DNA of 64,000 bases. It comes from Agelaius tricolor. Taxonomy: Eukaryota; Chordata; Aves; Passeriformes; Icteridae. The stretch is from positions 1,054,001-1,118,000 of the forward strand of contig JALJCS010000055.1 of the NCBI GenBank assembly GCA_023055355.1, read 5' to 3'. The stretch's first letter is position 1, and each line of letters starts with the position of its first letter. Positions 11,440 to 22,500 of the stretch are shown here, in pieces. The notes below the pieces were generated by a model that was given only the letters and a program-made list of their open reading frames with translations, was not told where the DNA came from and searched no databases. The position numbers and the translations under genes were made by a program.

Positions 11440-11660
11440 CTTTTATCGCTATTTTTGGCAGCTCCGAAGGAAGCCGGAGCCTCACCTGGAAGGAGGCAGT
11501 GGAAGGAGGGAGCTCAGCCCCAGCTGAGCCCAGGTGATGGGGCACTGAGTGGGAATTCACCGCTTTTATCGCTATTTTTGGCAGCTCTGAAGGAGCCCGA
11601 ACCTTCCCCTGGAAGGAGCCGATGCCATGGAGGGAGATCAGCCCCACCTGAGCTCAGGTG
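11440..11660 (+). repeat. SMAGP: 123-bp tandem duplication spanning the SMAGP start exon
   Basis: Copy 1 begins at about 11440 and copy 2 at about 11563. Both start CTTTTATCGCTATTTTTGG and both end in a CTCAG/CCCAG + GTGA donor-like string. Only copy 2 carries the GCCATGG used here as the SMAGP start; copy 1 has CAGTGGAAGG at that place. Confidence 0.85.
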
Positions 11661-14600
11661 AGCGCCTGGGGCCGCTTCTCCTCGCTCTTCCCACCTTCTC
11701 CACCCGGCTCAGGCCTCCCTGACCTCCCTCTCTCCCTGTCCCGAGGAAGACCTGACCACGCCGTACCTGAGGAAGGCTCCCACCCCCCCCGGCCATGAGG
11801 ACGCCGACACCGCCGTGATCGCAGGTGAGGCCGCGGCTCCCGCTCGCCCCGGGGCTCAGCCCGGTGTTATACAGTAATTAACCAATTTGACTAATAGGGA
11901 GAATTTCTCCATAATTAAAATACAATGGTACAAAGGCCACAAGCAAAGATCAGGTCCTGACAGCGTGGGTGACACAGGGGGGGCACTCTGGCTCCTCTGG
12001 CCATCACCAAGAGAAAACTCTCACAGAGTCTTTTTATACATTTCCAAGCTTCTGGGAGGGTTTCTTGCTTTCTTATCATTGATTTTATCCTTTTAGCATC
12101 TTCAGGTAGTTTTTCCTTTCCTGCTGCTGCTCTTGCTGAGAGTTTCCCCGAAAATGGTCAATAATTCACCTTGTTAGGGGAAAATCTCCTGCAAAATGCA
12201 TTCTAGGAGACCCAGATTTACCTTGAATGCACATTGCTGGGCTTTGGTCAGATGAATAATCCTGTGGAATTAACATTTCATTCAGGCTGGGATTTTGGTG
12301 CATATCGCTGTAATCTCATCAGAGGGCATTTCCTGAACCCTCCTTTGGTATGCCAGGATTTTCATCAGGTGAGATTATTGTAGCCTCAGAAGGAATTTAC
12401 ACATATCATCTATTACAGGCTACAATAATTACTGTAAACTCAGCACAAATTTACACATATCATCTATTACAGGCTATGTTATTAATGAATTAGCCAATTT
12501 GATTCATAAGAAGAATTTCTCCATAATTAAAATACAATGGTACAAAGGCCACAAGCAAAGATCAGGTCCTGACAGCGTTGGTGACACAGGGGGGGCACTC
12601 TGGCTCCTCTCCTCTGGGCATCACCAAGAGAAAACTCTCACAAAGTCCTTTTATACATTTCCAAGCAAGAAGAGTTTCTTGCTTTCTTATCATTGATTTT
12701 ATCCTTTTAGCATCTTCATGTAGTTTTTCCTTTCTTGCTGCTGCTCTTGCTGAGAGTTTCCCCAAACTGGTCAATAATTCACCTTGTTAGGGGAAAATCT
12801 CCTGCAAAATACATTCTAGGAGACCCAGATTTATCTTATTGATGATGCACATCGAATGCACATTGCTGGGCTTTGGTCAGAGGAATAATCCTGTGGAATT
12901 AACGTTTCATTCAGGCTGGGATTTTGGTGCATATCACTGTAATCTCATCAGAGGGAATTTCCTGAACCCTCCTTTGGTATGCCAGGACTTTCATCAGGTG
13001 AGATTACTGTAGCCTGTAATAGATGAGATGTATAAATTCGTGCTGAGGCTACAAATTTATATGAATTTATATGAAAATCCTGGCATACCTAAGGAGGGTT
13101 CTGGGGAAGTTTCCTCTGTTAGGAAAATTAATCCACAAACACCAGAAGTTTATGTCCAAAAAGGAGCCAGAGGAGTCCTTTTGCTTTATTGCAATAAAGG
13201 CAGAGGCCATGGGGCATCCCCTGGGATCTCTCAGATTTATGGAGGATTCAGCCTCCTTTTTATCCCAATTTCCCTCTCTTTTTCCCCATTTCTGAGGTGC
13301 TTGAGAGGTTCAGACTCCCCAGAACACCTGATACCAGAGATTCCCCTCTAATGTATAACCCTCACTTTTAATTTTTAATTCTTATGGAATTTAGGGGTTT
13401 TTCTTCCCCATTGTTTCTTTCATCTTTCAATGTCTAACTTCATTTACCAGCAAACTGAAATTTTATTTGTAAAAGCAAATCTCTTTTTCCATTCATCAAT
13501 CAGTGGAATCCTCCCCATTGTTTCTTTTATCTCCCAGTGCTGGTTTTATCTCCCAGCAGACCCAGAGCTGGTTTGGAAACACAAATCCACTGTTTCTCTC
13601 ACCTCTGATGAGATTACAGCGATATGCACCAAAATCCCAGCCTGAATGAAATGTTAATTCCACAGGATTATTCATCTGGCCAAACCTCAGCAATGTGCAT
13701 TCAAGGTAAATCTGGGTCTCCTAGAATGCATTTTGCAGGAGATTTTCCCCTAACAAAGTGAATTATTGACCAGTTTTGGGAAACTCTCAGCAAGAGCAGC
13801 AGCAAGAAAGGAAAAACTACCTGAAGATGCTAAAAGGATAAAATCAATGATAAGAAAGCAAGAAACTCTTCTTGCTTGGAAATGTATGAAAAGACTCTGT
13901 GAGAGTTTTCTCTTGGTGATGGCCAGAGGAGCCAGAGTGCCCCCCCTGTGTCACCAACACTGTCAGCCTGGGTCAGTGCTGATCTGAGCTTTGCTTGTGG
14001 CCTTTTTACCATTGTATTTTAATTATGGGATAAATTCTCCTTCTGAATCAAATTGGCTAATTCATTAATAACATAGCCTGTAATAGATGATATGTGTAAA
14101 TTTGTGCTGAGTTTACAGTAATTATTGTAGCCTGTAATAGATGATATGTGTAAATTCGTGCTGATGCTACAATAATCTCACCTGATGAAAGTCCTGGCAT
14201 ACCAAAGGAGGGTTCAGGAAATTCCCTCTGATGAGATTACAGCGATATGCACCAAAATCCCAGCCTGAATGAAATGTTAATTCCACAGGATTATTCCTCT
14301 GCCCAAAGCCCAGCAATGTGCATTCGATGTGCATCATCAATAAGACAAATCTGGGTCTCCTAGAATGTGCATTGCAGGAGATTTTCCTCTAACAAGGTGA
14401 ATTATTGACCAGTTTGGGGAAACTCTCAGCAAGAGCAGCAGCAAGAAAGGAAAAACTACCTGAAGATGCTAAAAGGATAAAATCAATGATAAGAAAGCAA
14501 GAAACTCTTCTTGCTTGGAAATGTATGAAAAGACTCTGTGAGAGTTTTCTCTTGGTGATGGCCAGAGGAGCCAGAGTGCCCCCCCTGTGTCACCAACGCT

Positions 14601-16929
14601 GTCAGCCTGGGTCAGTGCTGATCTGAGCTTTGCTTGTGGCCTTTTTACCATTGTATTTTAATTATGGAATTGTGAAAAACGCCAATCACTTGTTTTTAAA
14701 ATTTTAAACATTTAATGATAATAAAATGGTTATAAAAATAGTAATGCAATTAGAGTAATAATAATTTAGACAATTTGAATTGGGACAATATGGGACAATA
14801 GAGACAAAGAGTTACAGACAGTCCAGGTACCTTTTCTGGGCAAAATAAGCCCGAAAAAGGACCCACATTAACAGAGGATTAACCCTTAAAAGCAACAGCC
14901 TGTTGCATATTCATACACCTCATGCATGATGCATAAATTCCATTCAAACTCAGGATTCTGGGTGGGCAGTGTCAGCTTCTTCCTCTGAATCCTAACAGCA
15001 TCATCCTCTATGAGTGAGGCAGGAAGAAGTTCATTTCTCCTGATAATGGAGCAATAAATTCTCTTTCTCTGAAAGATTCAGGTGTCCTGTGGCTGCTATC
15101 TCATTGCGAGTCCTTTCTTTAGGAGAAAAGTATCGTACATAGCAGAGTTTCTATTTTAACATTTTGTTATAACCTAAAACTATATTTAACACACTACTTA
15201 AGAGAATTAATACAGCATCACTTTCTAACACAACACATACAATATTCATTTGAATATTTGCAAAAAGCCAATCATAAAATACGCATTTTTCACAGAATAA
15301 ATTCTCCTTATTAATCAAATTGGCTCATATATTGGAATAATTACCAATATTGCCAGACTGGATGTGCCTGAGCTTGTCTGGCCCTTGCTGCTGATCCAAA
15401 GAGCAGCAACTGTGGTGTTTCACCCCACAGACACCTTTGGCTGGCTGGGTGTGTGGTGTTTCACCCCACAGACACCTTTGCCTGCCTGGGTGTGTGGTGT
15501 TTCACCCCAGGGACACTTTTGGCTGCCTGGGTGTGTGGTGTTTCACCCCACAGACACTTTTGGCTGCCTGGGTGTGTGGTGTTTCACCCCAGGGACACTT
15601 TTGGCTGCCTGGGTGTGTGGTGTTTCACCCCACAGACACTTTGGGCTGCCTGGGTGCTGCAGCTGGGCCCTGCAGACAAGTCCAGGCCTGCAGGAGCTCT
15701 GGTGGTGCTGGGATGGAGCTTCCCCCCATAACAGGGGCTGCTCCTCAGGTTTCCCTCTGCTGGAGAAGCTTTAAGGTGATGGTGAAGGAAAGGAGTTGGT
15801 TCTGCTGGAGGGTTTGGATCCAGAGCTTTATTCTGGCCCTCAGGCCTCTGAATGCAGCACCAGCTCCCACAGAACTCCCTGAGCCCGTGGCTGCTGCTCC
15901 TTGAACCCCGGGGAGAGGGGCAGGGAAGGGGTAGGGAGCCACCAAGCAGGGACAGGAGGGGAGGGACAGAGGGACAAAGGACACCTGGATGGCCCAGGGC
16001 CCCCCAGGGGTAGAGGGCATCCTTTGGATCTGCCAATCACTCGAGGCCCTTCTGGAACAGCAACCACGGGCTCAGGGAGCTCTGTTGGAGCTGGTGCTGC
16101 ATTCAGAGGCCAGAATAAAGCTCTGGATCCAAACCCTCCAGCAGAACCGACTCCTTTCCTTCACCATCCCCTTAAAGCTTCTCCACAGAGGGAAACCCCA
16201 GGAGCAGCCCCTGTTATGGGGGGAAGCTCCATCCCAGCACCACCAGAGCTCCTGCAGGCCTGGACTTGTCTGCAGTGCCCAGCTGCAGCATCCAGGCAGG
16301 CAAAAGTGTCTGTGGGGTGAAACACCACACACCCAGCCAGCCCAAAGTGTCTGTGGGGTGAAACACCACACGCCCAGGCAGCCAAAAGTGTCTGTGGGGT
16401 GATCCAGGTAGCCAAAGGTGTCTGTGGGGTGAAATCACCACACACCCAGCCAGCCAAAGGTGTCTGTGGGGTGAAATCACCACACACCCAGCCAGCCAAA
16501 AGTGTCTCTGGGGTGATCCAGGTAGCCAAAGGTGTCTGTGGGGTGATCCAGGTAGCCAAAAACTCTCTGGGGTAAAATCACCACACACCCAGCCAGCCAA
16601 AGGTGTCTGTGGGGTGAAATCACCACAGTTGCTGCCTTTTGGTCAAGCAGCAAGGACCAGACAAGCCCAGGCACGTCCTGTCCAGCAATATTGGTAATTA
16701 TTGGTAATTATTCTTGGTAATTATTCTAACACATCTCACCTGTCACACCCGTGCCTGCCCTGCAGTGGTGATCACCCTGGTGTTCCTGACCCTGCTGACC
16801 GTGCTGGTGGTGATTGGGATTTACCTGTACCGGAACCAGGGCTCCTACCACACCTACGAGCAGCCCGAGCCCGACACCGCCCCGCGGGAGGAGCCTCCGG
16901 CCAAGGACAAAGAGGAATATTTTATCTAA
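11627..16929 (+). CDS. SMAGP: SMAGP, small cell adhesion glycoprotein
   Basis: SMAGP is a small single-pass glycoprotein of epithelial cell contacts. Coding exons: 11627-11657 (start ATG in GCCATGG), 11750-11824, 16766-16929 (TAA 16927-16929), joined G|AC and G|TG. The predicted protein is about 89 residues, against 97 in human. It has a short Thr/Pro-rich extracellular part (LTTPYLRKAPTPPGHED), a transmembrane helix starting about VVITLVFLTLL, then YLYRNQGSY and the conserved cytoplasmic end KDKEEYFI (human also ends EEYFI). The second and last exons are secure. The first is chosen for Kozak context, donor GTGAGC and phase, because the N-terminus is poorly conserved. The acceptor could instead be at 11745/11746, but that does not fit the phase of the chosen first exon. 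The last intron (about 4.9 kb) holds two inverted repeats and an LTR. Confidence 0.88.
11877..15335. repeat. Large inverted repeat (palindrome 1) in SMAGP intron
   Basis: The left arm has two related units (11877-12360 and about 12490-13030) joined by a linker with CATCTATTACAGGCTA. The right arm carries the reverse complements in mirror order: about 13600-14075 matches the second left unit, and about 14200-15330 matches the first. Landmarks are GCCACAAGCAAAGATCAG on the left and CTGAGCTTTGCTTGTGGC on the right. The spacer of about 570 bp (13030-13600) is related to sequence at 48055-48780. The right arm is interrupted by a solo LTR. No gene is seen; short open frames in both arms are the same sequence read twice. 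Confidence 0.88.
14671..15294. mobile_element. Solo LTR with 4-bp target duplication GAAT (family A)
   Basis: A 624-bp element starts TGTGAAAAACGCC and ends GCATTTTTCACA, giving TG...CA ends with inverted terminal similarity. It is flanked by GAAT at 14667-14670 and 15295-15298, and the host sequence resumes where the palindrome arm would continue (AAATTCTCCTTATTAATC). A 4-bp duplication suits gammaretrovirus-like (ERV1) integration. The same family recurs at 40533-42311 and 50764-51430. No coding region is attached. Confidence 0.85.
15336..16715. repeat. Large inverted repeat (palindrome 2) in SMAGP intron
   Basis: The left arm, about 15336-15905, starts GGAATAATTACCAATATTG. The right arm, about 16055-16705, is its close reverse complement and ends CAATATTGGTAATTATT; the spacer is about 150 bp. 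Each arm contains a tandem array of a 28-48-bp unit (CACCCCACAGACAC and its complement) and a shared single-copy part (CAGGCCTGCAGGAGCTCTGG). It abuts palindrome 1. Confidence 0.88.
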
Positions 16930-16959
16930 GGACACGCCTGGGATCCACACAGCTCCCGA

Positions 16960-18010
16960 AACTCCCTGGAGATGGAGGCCTATGTGAATTGTCAGGAGTT
17001 AGGATGATACCTGAATTCCCTGGCGTCAGGGATCTGCCCAAATTTCCCAGAATTGAAAGATCCCGGAGCTGAGGATCTGCTGAAATTCCCTGGAGGTGGG
17101 GAATCTTCCTCAGTGGGATCTGTCTAAATCCCCTAGAACTCTACCTGCACTTCCTGGCTTTGGGATTCTGCCTAAATTCCCTGGATTTGGGGATCCACCT
17201 AAATTAGAACCTGCCTAAATTCCCTGGATTTGAGGATCCACCTAAATTGGAAACCTGCCTAAATTCCCTGGGGTTCTGCCTAAATGTCCTGGAGCTGGGA
17301 TCTGCCTGAATCCCCTGGAGCTTGTGATCTCCCCAAATTCCCTGGAGCTGGGGGTCTACATGAATTGTCAGGAGTTAAGGATGCTGCCTGAATTCCCTGG
17401 CATCAGGGATCTGCCCAAATTTCCCGGAGTTGAAATATCCCAGAGCTGAGGATCTGCTGAAATTCCCTGGAGGTGGGGAATCTTCCTCAGTGGGATCTGC
17501 CTAAATGCCCTGGAGCTCTACCTGCATTTCCTGGCTTTGGGATTCTGCCTAAATTCCTTGGATCTGGGGATCCACCGAAATTGGAAACTGCCTAAATTCG
17601 CCGGGGTTCTGCCTAAATATCCTGGAGCTGGGATCTGCCTGAATCCCCTGGAGGTTGTGATCTCCCAAAATTCCCTGGAGCTGGGGGTCTACATGAATTT
17701 TCAGGAGTTAAGGATGCTGCCTGAATTCCCTGGCATCAGGGATCTGCCCAAATTTCCTGGAGTTGCGGATCCACTGAAATATCCCAGAGCTGAGGATCTG
17801 CTGAAATTCCCTGGAGCTGGGGCTCTACCTGCACTTCCTGGCTTTGGGATTCTGCCTAAATTCCCTGGATTTGGGGATCCACCTAAATTGGAAACTGCCT
17901 AAATTCCCTGGGGTTCTGCCTAAATATCCTGGAGCTGGAATCTGCCTGAATCCCCTGGAGCTTGTGATCTCCTGAAATTCCCTGGAGCTGGCCTTCTGCC
18001 TAAAGCTGAG
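16960..18010. repeat. CCTGGAGCTGGGATCTGCCT repeats after SMAGP stop
   Basis: Short units (AAATTCCCTGGAGCTGGGG, GATCTGCCTAAATT and variants) run for about 1 kb. Higher-order copies of about 370 bp also occur: the stretch from about 16980 recurs from about 17355 and partly from about 17700. It may form the SMAGP 3' UTR. I found no clear + strand AATAAA before DAZAP2 transcripts converge at about 18240. Confidence 0.8.
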
Positions 18011-18253
18011 GATCTGATTTGGTTTGGTTTAAGTTTTTTTCTTCCTTAATTTATGAAGCCAACCATGGAAGGAATATGTGGGTGCCCAAGGGTAGGAAAA
18101 ACCCCAAATACCCCCCAAAAAAGTAATAAGAGGAAGTTCCCAATGCAGCAGGAAAAAGGAAAGAAGTGAGGAAAGCCCTGGCTGGCAGCAGCCAAAGGGG
18201 TTCTCAGAGGCCCAACAGAAATGTGTTACTTCATTTAAATTTTCAAAATAATC

Positions 18254-18259
18254 TTTATT
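18254..18259 (-). terminator. DAZAP2: DAZAP2 poly(A) signal (AATAAA on minus strand)
   Basis: TTTATT on the + strand reads AATAAA on the minus strand, about 1.32 kb past the DAZAP2 stop. That gives a 3' UTR of about 1.3 kb, near the length known in mammals. The signal lies in A/T-richer, apparently single-copy DNA. Confidence 0.6.
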
Positions 18260-19576
18260 TTGGTTTTTAGTATAAAAATCCACAAGTTCAGTGCAGCACA
18301 GAGAGTCCGAGAGCCAAGCTCGGGAACAGTCAGGGATGGTCACACACACAGAGAACGCAGATTCAGATTAAAGTGAAATATTTAAGATAAAATAGAACCG
18401 AATCTGAGCTCTTCCTTCATCAAGTAACAACCAAAAAGAAGAAAAACACCCGACTGAGGATCCCTGAAGTGTTCCTCCCAAAAGCTTGTGGAGGTTTGGT
18501 TATCAATGCATTGATAAACCCATCGATAAACCCATTCAAAATACCCCATTCATAAAACCCACCTACAACCACCCCATTCATAAAAATCTATTTACAACCA
18601 CCCCATTCATAAAAAATCCATTTACAACCATCCCATTCACAAAAAAACTCCTCCATAAACCACCAATTTACACCTCATTGATAACCCCCAAACCATCCCG
18701 ACACTAAAGAGGGAACCCAAGGGATTTGGGTGCTCCCTGACAGTTCCCCCAAACCATCCCGACCCTAAAGAGGGAACCCAAGGGATTTGGGTGCTCCCTG
18801 ACAGTTCCCCCAAACCATCCCAACCCTCAAGAGAGAACCCAAGGGATTTGGGTGCTCCCTGACACTTCCCACCCCCAGCACAGATGGAAACGGCCTCTCG
18901 GATTTAAGGAATTCGGGTGCAAAAAGGCCAGGTTCAAGTTAAAACCAAGCGTTTGCTAATTAAGCATTAATTAAACCTGGCTCTAGCTGGAATGGGGAGG
19001 ATTCCACAGGAGCAGCAGCACGGCCCTGGCACCGCTCATGGCTTTGATTGGAGCTGAAGTGCAAAAAATCCAAAATTACTGGGAGGGGATTCAAAAAAAT
19101 CCCAGGACAGAGGTTCCTGGAGGAAAAGGTGGGAGAGGGTGAGGGGGAACCTCGGGGCAGGCCAGGAAGGGCTCAGGTTTTATCTCTGGGAAGGAATTTT
19201 GCCTCTGGGAAGGAATTTTGCCTTTGGAGAGGAGATTTTTGCCTCTGGGAAGGGAATTTTGCCTTTGGAGAGGAGATTTTTTCTGCTTCCTACCCAAAAT
19301 CCACCTTTCCCAAAAAAAAGAGAACCCTGGATGGGTCCAGCAGAGGGATGAGGTGGGGAAACCCCTCCCCAGGGCTTAATTAGGCCATTAATTAATTAGA
19401 GCTGCATGTAAATGAGGAAAGGGCGGGGCTGAGCTCACCCCCATTTGTGAAGGAGCCCCCCAAGTGACCAAACCCCTCCCCCCCCGTCACCCCCTTGTGT
19501 CACCTGGCGCAGGTACCTGGGGGGAGGGGCTGGGGGGGACCCCAAAGGGGCAGGGGGACCCCAGCACGGCCCCCCC
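18260..19576 (-). other. DAZAP2: Probable DAZAP2 3' UTR with internal tandem repeats
   Basis: This is the stretch between the DAZAP2 stop (19577) and its candidate poly(A) signal. It contains CCCATTCATAAAA repeats (18530-18665), three copies of a 61-bp unit with AACCCAAGGGATTTGGGTG (about 18686-18870), and a GGAAGGAATTTTGCCT repeat (19185-19285). A/T-rich single-copy sequence near 18880-19080 and 19375-19440 may be the conserved UTR parts. Transcript limits are inferred. Confidence 0.5.
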
Positions 19577-22500
19577 TCACCAGAGGCCGAAGCCCCCCCC
19601 CGGCCCCCCCGGGAAGCCCCCCTTGCGCGGGGGCAGCAGAACGGCGGCTCCGGGCGGCACCGGCACCGGGGCGGCGCCCGCGGGGCACCCGGCAGGCGGC
19701 GGCTGCAAGGAAACAGGGACGGGTCACTGTCGTGATAGGGGAGGGGTCACTGTCGCGATAGGGGATGGGTCATCTTCACGATAGGGGAGGGGTCACTGTC
19801 GCGATAGGGGACAGGTCATCTTCACGATAGGGGAGGGGTCACTGTCGTGATAGGGGAGGGGTCACTGTCACGATAGGGGAGGGGTCAGTGTCACGATAGG
19901 GGAGGGGTCACTGTCGCGACAGGGGACGGGTCATCTTCACGATAAGGGAGGGGCCACTGTCGTGATAGGGGACAGGTCACTGTTGTGATAGGGGAGGGGT
20001 CACTGTCGCGACAGGGGACAAGTCAGTGTCATGATAGGGGACGGGTCATCTTCACGATAGGGGAGGGGTCATCTTCACGATAGGGGAGGGTCACTGTCGT
20101 GATAGGGGACAGGCCACTGTCGTGATAGGGGAGGGGCCACTGTCACAATAGGGGACAGGTCACTGTCGTGACAGGGGACGGGTCAGTGTCATCACATGGG
20201 ATGGGTCACTGTTGTGACCGGGGATGGGTCACTATCACAATAGGGGGACGGGTCACTGTCACTACATGGGGACAGCTGAGATCACTGTCATGACAGGGGG
20301 ACAGGTCACTGTCACGACACGGGGCAGCCAAGGTCACTGTCACAACAGGGGATGGGTCACGGTCATGATAGGGGACAGGTCACTGTCAGGACAGGGGGAC
20401 AGCTGAGATCAGTGTCATGACATGGGACAGGTCACTGTCACGATAGGGGACAGCCGAGGTCAGCATCGCAACAGGAGCGGGGACAAGGCTGTGACAGGAG
20501 GGACAGGAGGGACCTGTGCCAGGGACAGCCGAGGGCAGCGTCACACCCCAGCCCCGCCGAGGGACAGCGACAGGGCTGGGACACAGCCCCGAGCCACCCC
20601 TGGGGCTGCAGCACCTGGGCCAGGACAGGGACACCTGTGCTGTGACATGAGGACACACTGTCACCTGTGCTGTGATATGGGACACCTGTCACCTGTGCTG
20701 TCACCTGGGACACACTGTCACCTGTGCTGTCACATGGGACACCTGTGCTGCCACCTGGGGCACACTGTCACCTGTGCTGTGACATGAGGACACACTGTCA
20801 CCTGTCCCCAAGCTCCAGGTGGGAATTCCAGGGGAGCAGGAACCTCTGAGGCTCCAGGAGAGGGGAGCCCAAGGGGGCTGGGGGAGCAGGGCCAGGTGAG
20901 CGTGGACAGGTGAGCATGGACAGGTGAGCAGGGCCAGGTGAGCAGGGCCAGGTGAGCATGGACAGGTGAGCATGGACGGGTGAGCATGGACGGGTGAGCA
21001 TGGACAGGTGAGCATGGATGGGTGAGCAGGGCCAGGTGAGCATGGACAGGTGAGCATGGATGGGTGAGCATGGACGGGTGAGCATGGACAGGGGAGCATG
21101 GACAGGTGAGCAGGGCCAGCATGGACAGGTGAGCATGGACAGGGGAGCATGGACAGGTGAGCAGGGCCAGCATGGACAGGTGAGCATGGACAGGTGAGCA
21201 GGGCCAGCATGGACAGGTGAGCATGGACAGGGGAGCATGGACAGGTGAGCAGGGCCAGCATGGACAGGTGAGCATGGACAGGGGAGCATGGACAGGTGAG
21301 CAGGGCCAGCATGGACAGGTGAGCATGGACAGGGGAGCATGGACAGGTGGAGCATGGATGGATGAGCATGGACAGGTGAGCATGGACAGGTGAGCATGGA
21401 CAGGTGAGCATGGATGGGTGAGCAGGTACAGGTGAGCAGGGCCAGGTGAGCGTTCCCAGGTGAGCAGGAGCCTCTCCCAGCTCACAGGAAGTGCCAGGCC
21501 CAGGTGTGGGGACAGGTGAGGTCAGGTGAGGTCAGGTGAGGTCAGGTGAGGTCAGGGGGTCAAGGCCCCCCTTGCCCACCTCCCCCCAGGCCACACCCAG
21601 CCCAGCTGTGACCCAGGGCCACCTGTGATCCCAAATCCCACCTGGAAGTGCCCAAAGCCACCTGGATGGGGCTGGGACTCACCTGGGCCGGGGCCGGGTG
21701 ATCTTCAGGTCCCTCCCCACCCAAATCCCCAAACCCCACAGATCCACCTGCACTTCCTGGGATGCTGCCAGTGCCACCTGTCCCAAACCATCCCACCTGT
21801 CCCAGTCCCACAGACACACCTGGTATCACCTGGATAGTGCCAGTGCCACCCCAAAATTTCCCACCCCATCCCAAATCCCACAGATCCACCTGCCCTCACC
21901 TGGATCCTGGCCTGTCCCAAACCTTCCCACCTGTCCCACCCCCACAGATCCACGTGGTAGCACCTGGATGCTGCCAGTGCCACCTGTCCCAAACCCTCCC
22001 ACCTGTCCCAACCCTTCCCACCTGTGCCACCCTCCCAGCTCCACCTGCCCTCACCTGGATGCTGGCAGTGCCACCTGTCCGAAACCACCCCACTGTCCCA
22101 GTCCCACAGATCCACCTGCACTTCCTGGGATGCTGCCAATGTCACCTGTCCCAACCCTTCCCACCTGTCCCAGTCCCACAGATCCACGTGGTATCACCTG
22201 GATGCTGCCAATGTCACCTGTCCCAAACCATCCCACCTGTCCCAGTCCCACAGACCCACCTGCACTCACCTGGATAGTGCCAGTGCCACCCCAAAATTTC
22301 CCACCCCATCCCAAATCCCACAGATCCACCTGCACTCACCTGGATCCTGGCACTCCCACCTGTCCCAACCCTTCCCACCCCTCCAGCTCCACCTGCCCTC
22401 ACCTGGATGCTGGCAGTGCCACCTGTGCCCAGCCTGGCAGCGCTGTCCAAGCCCCCCTCCAGCAGCACGGGGGATCCTGCTGGGTACACCTGGCCCAGGG

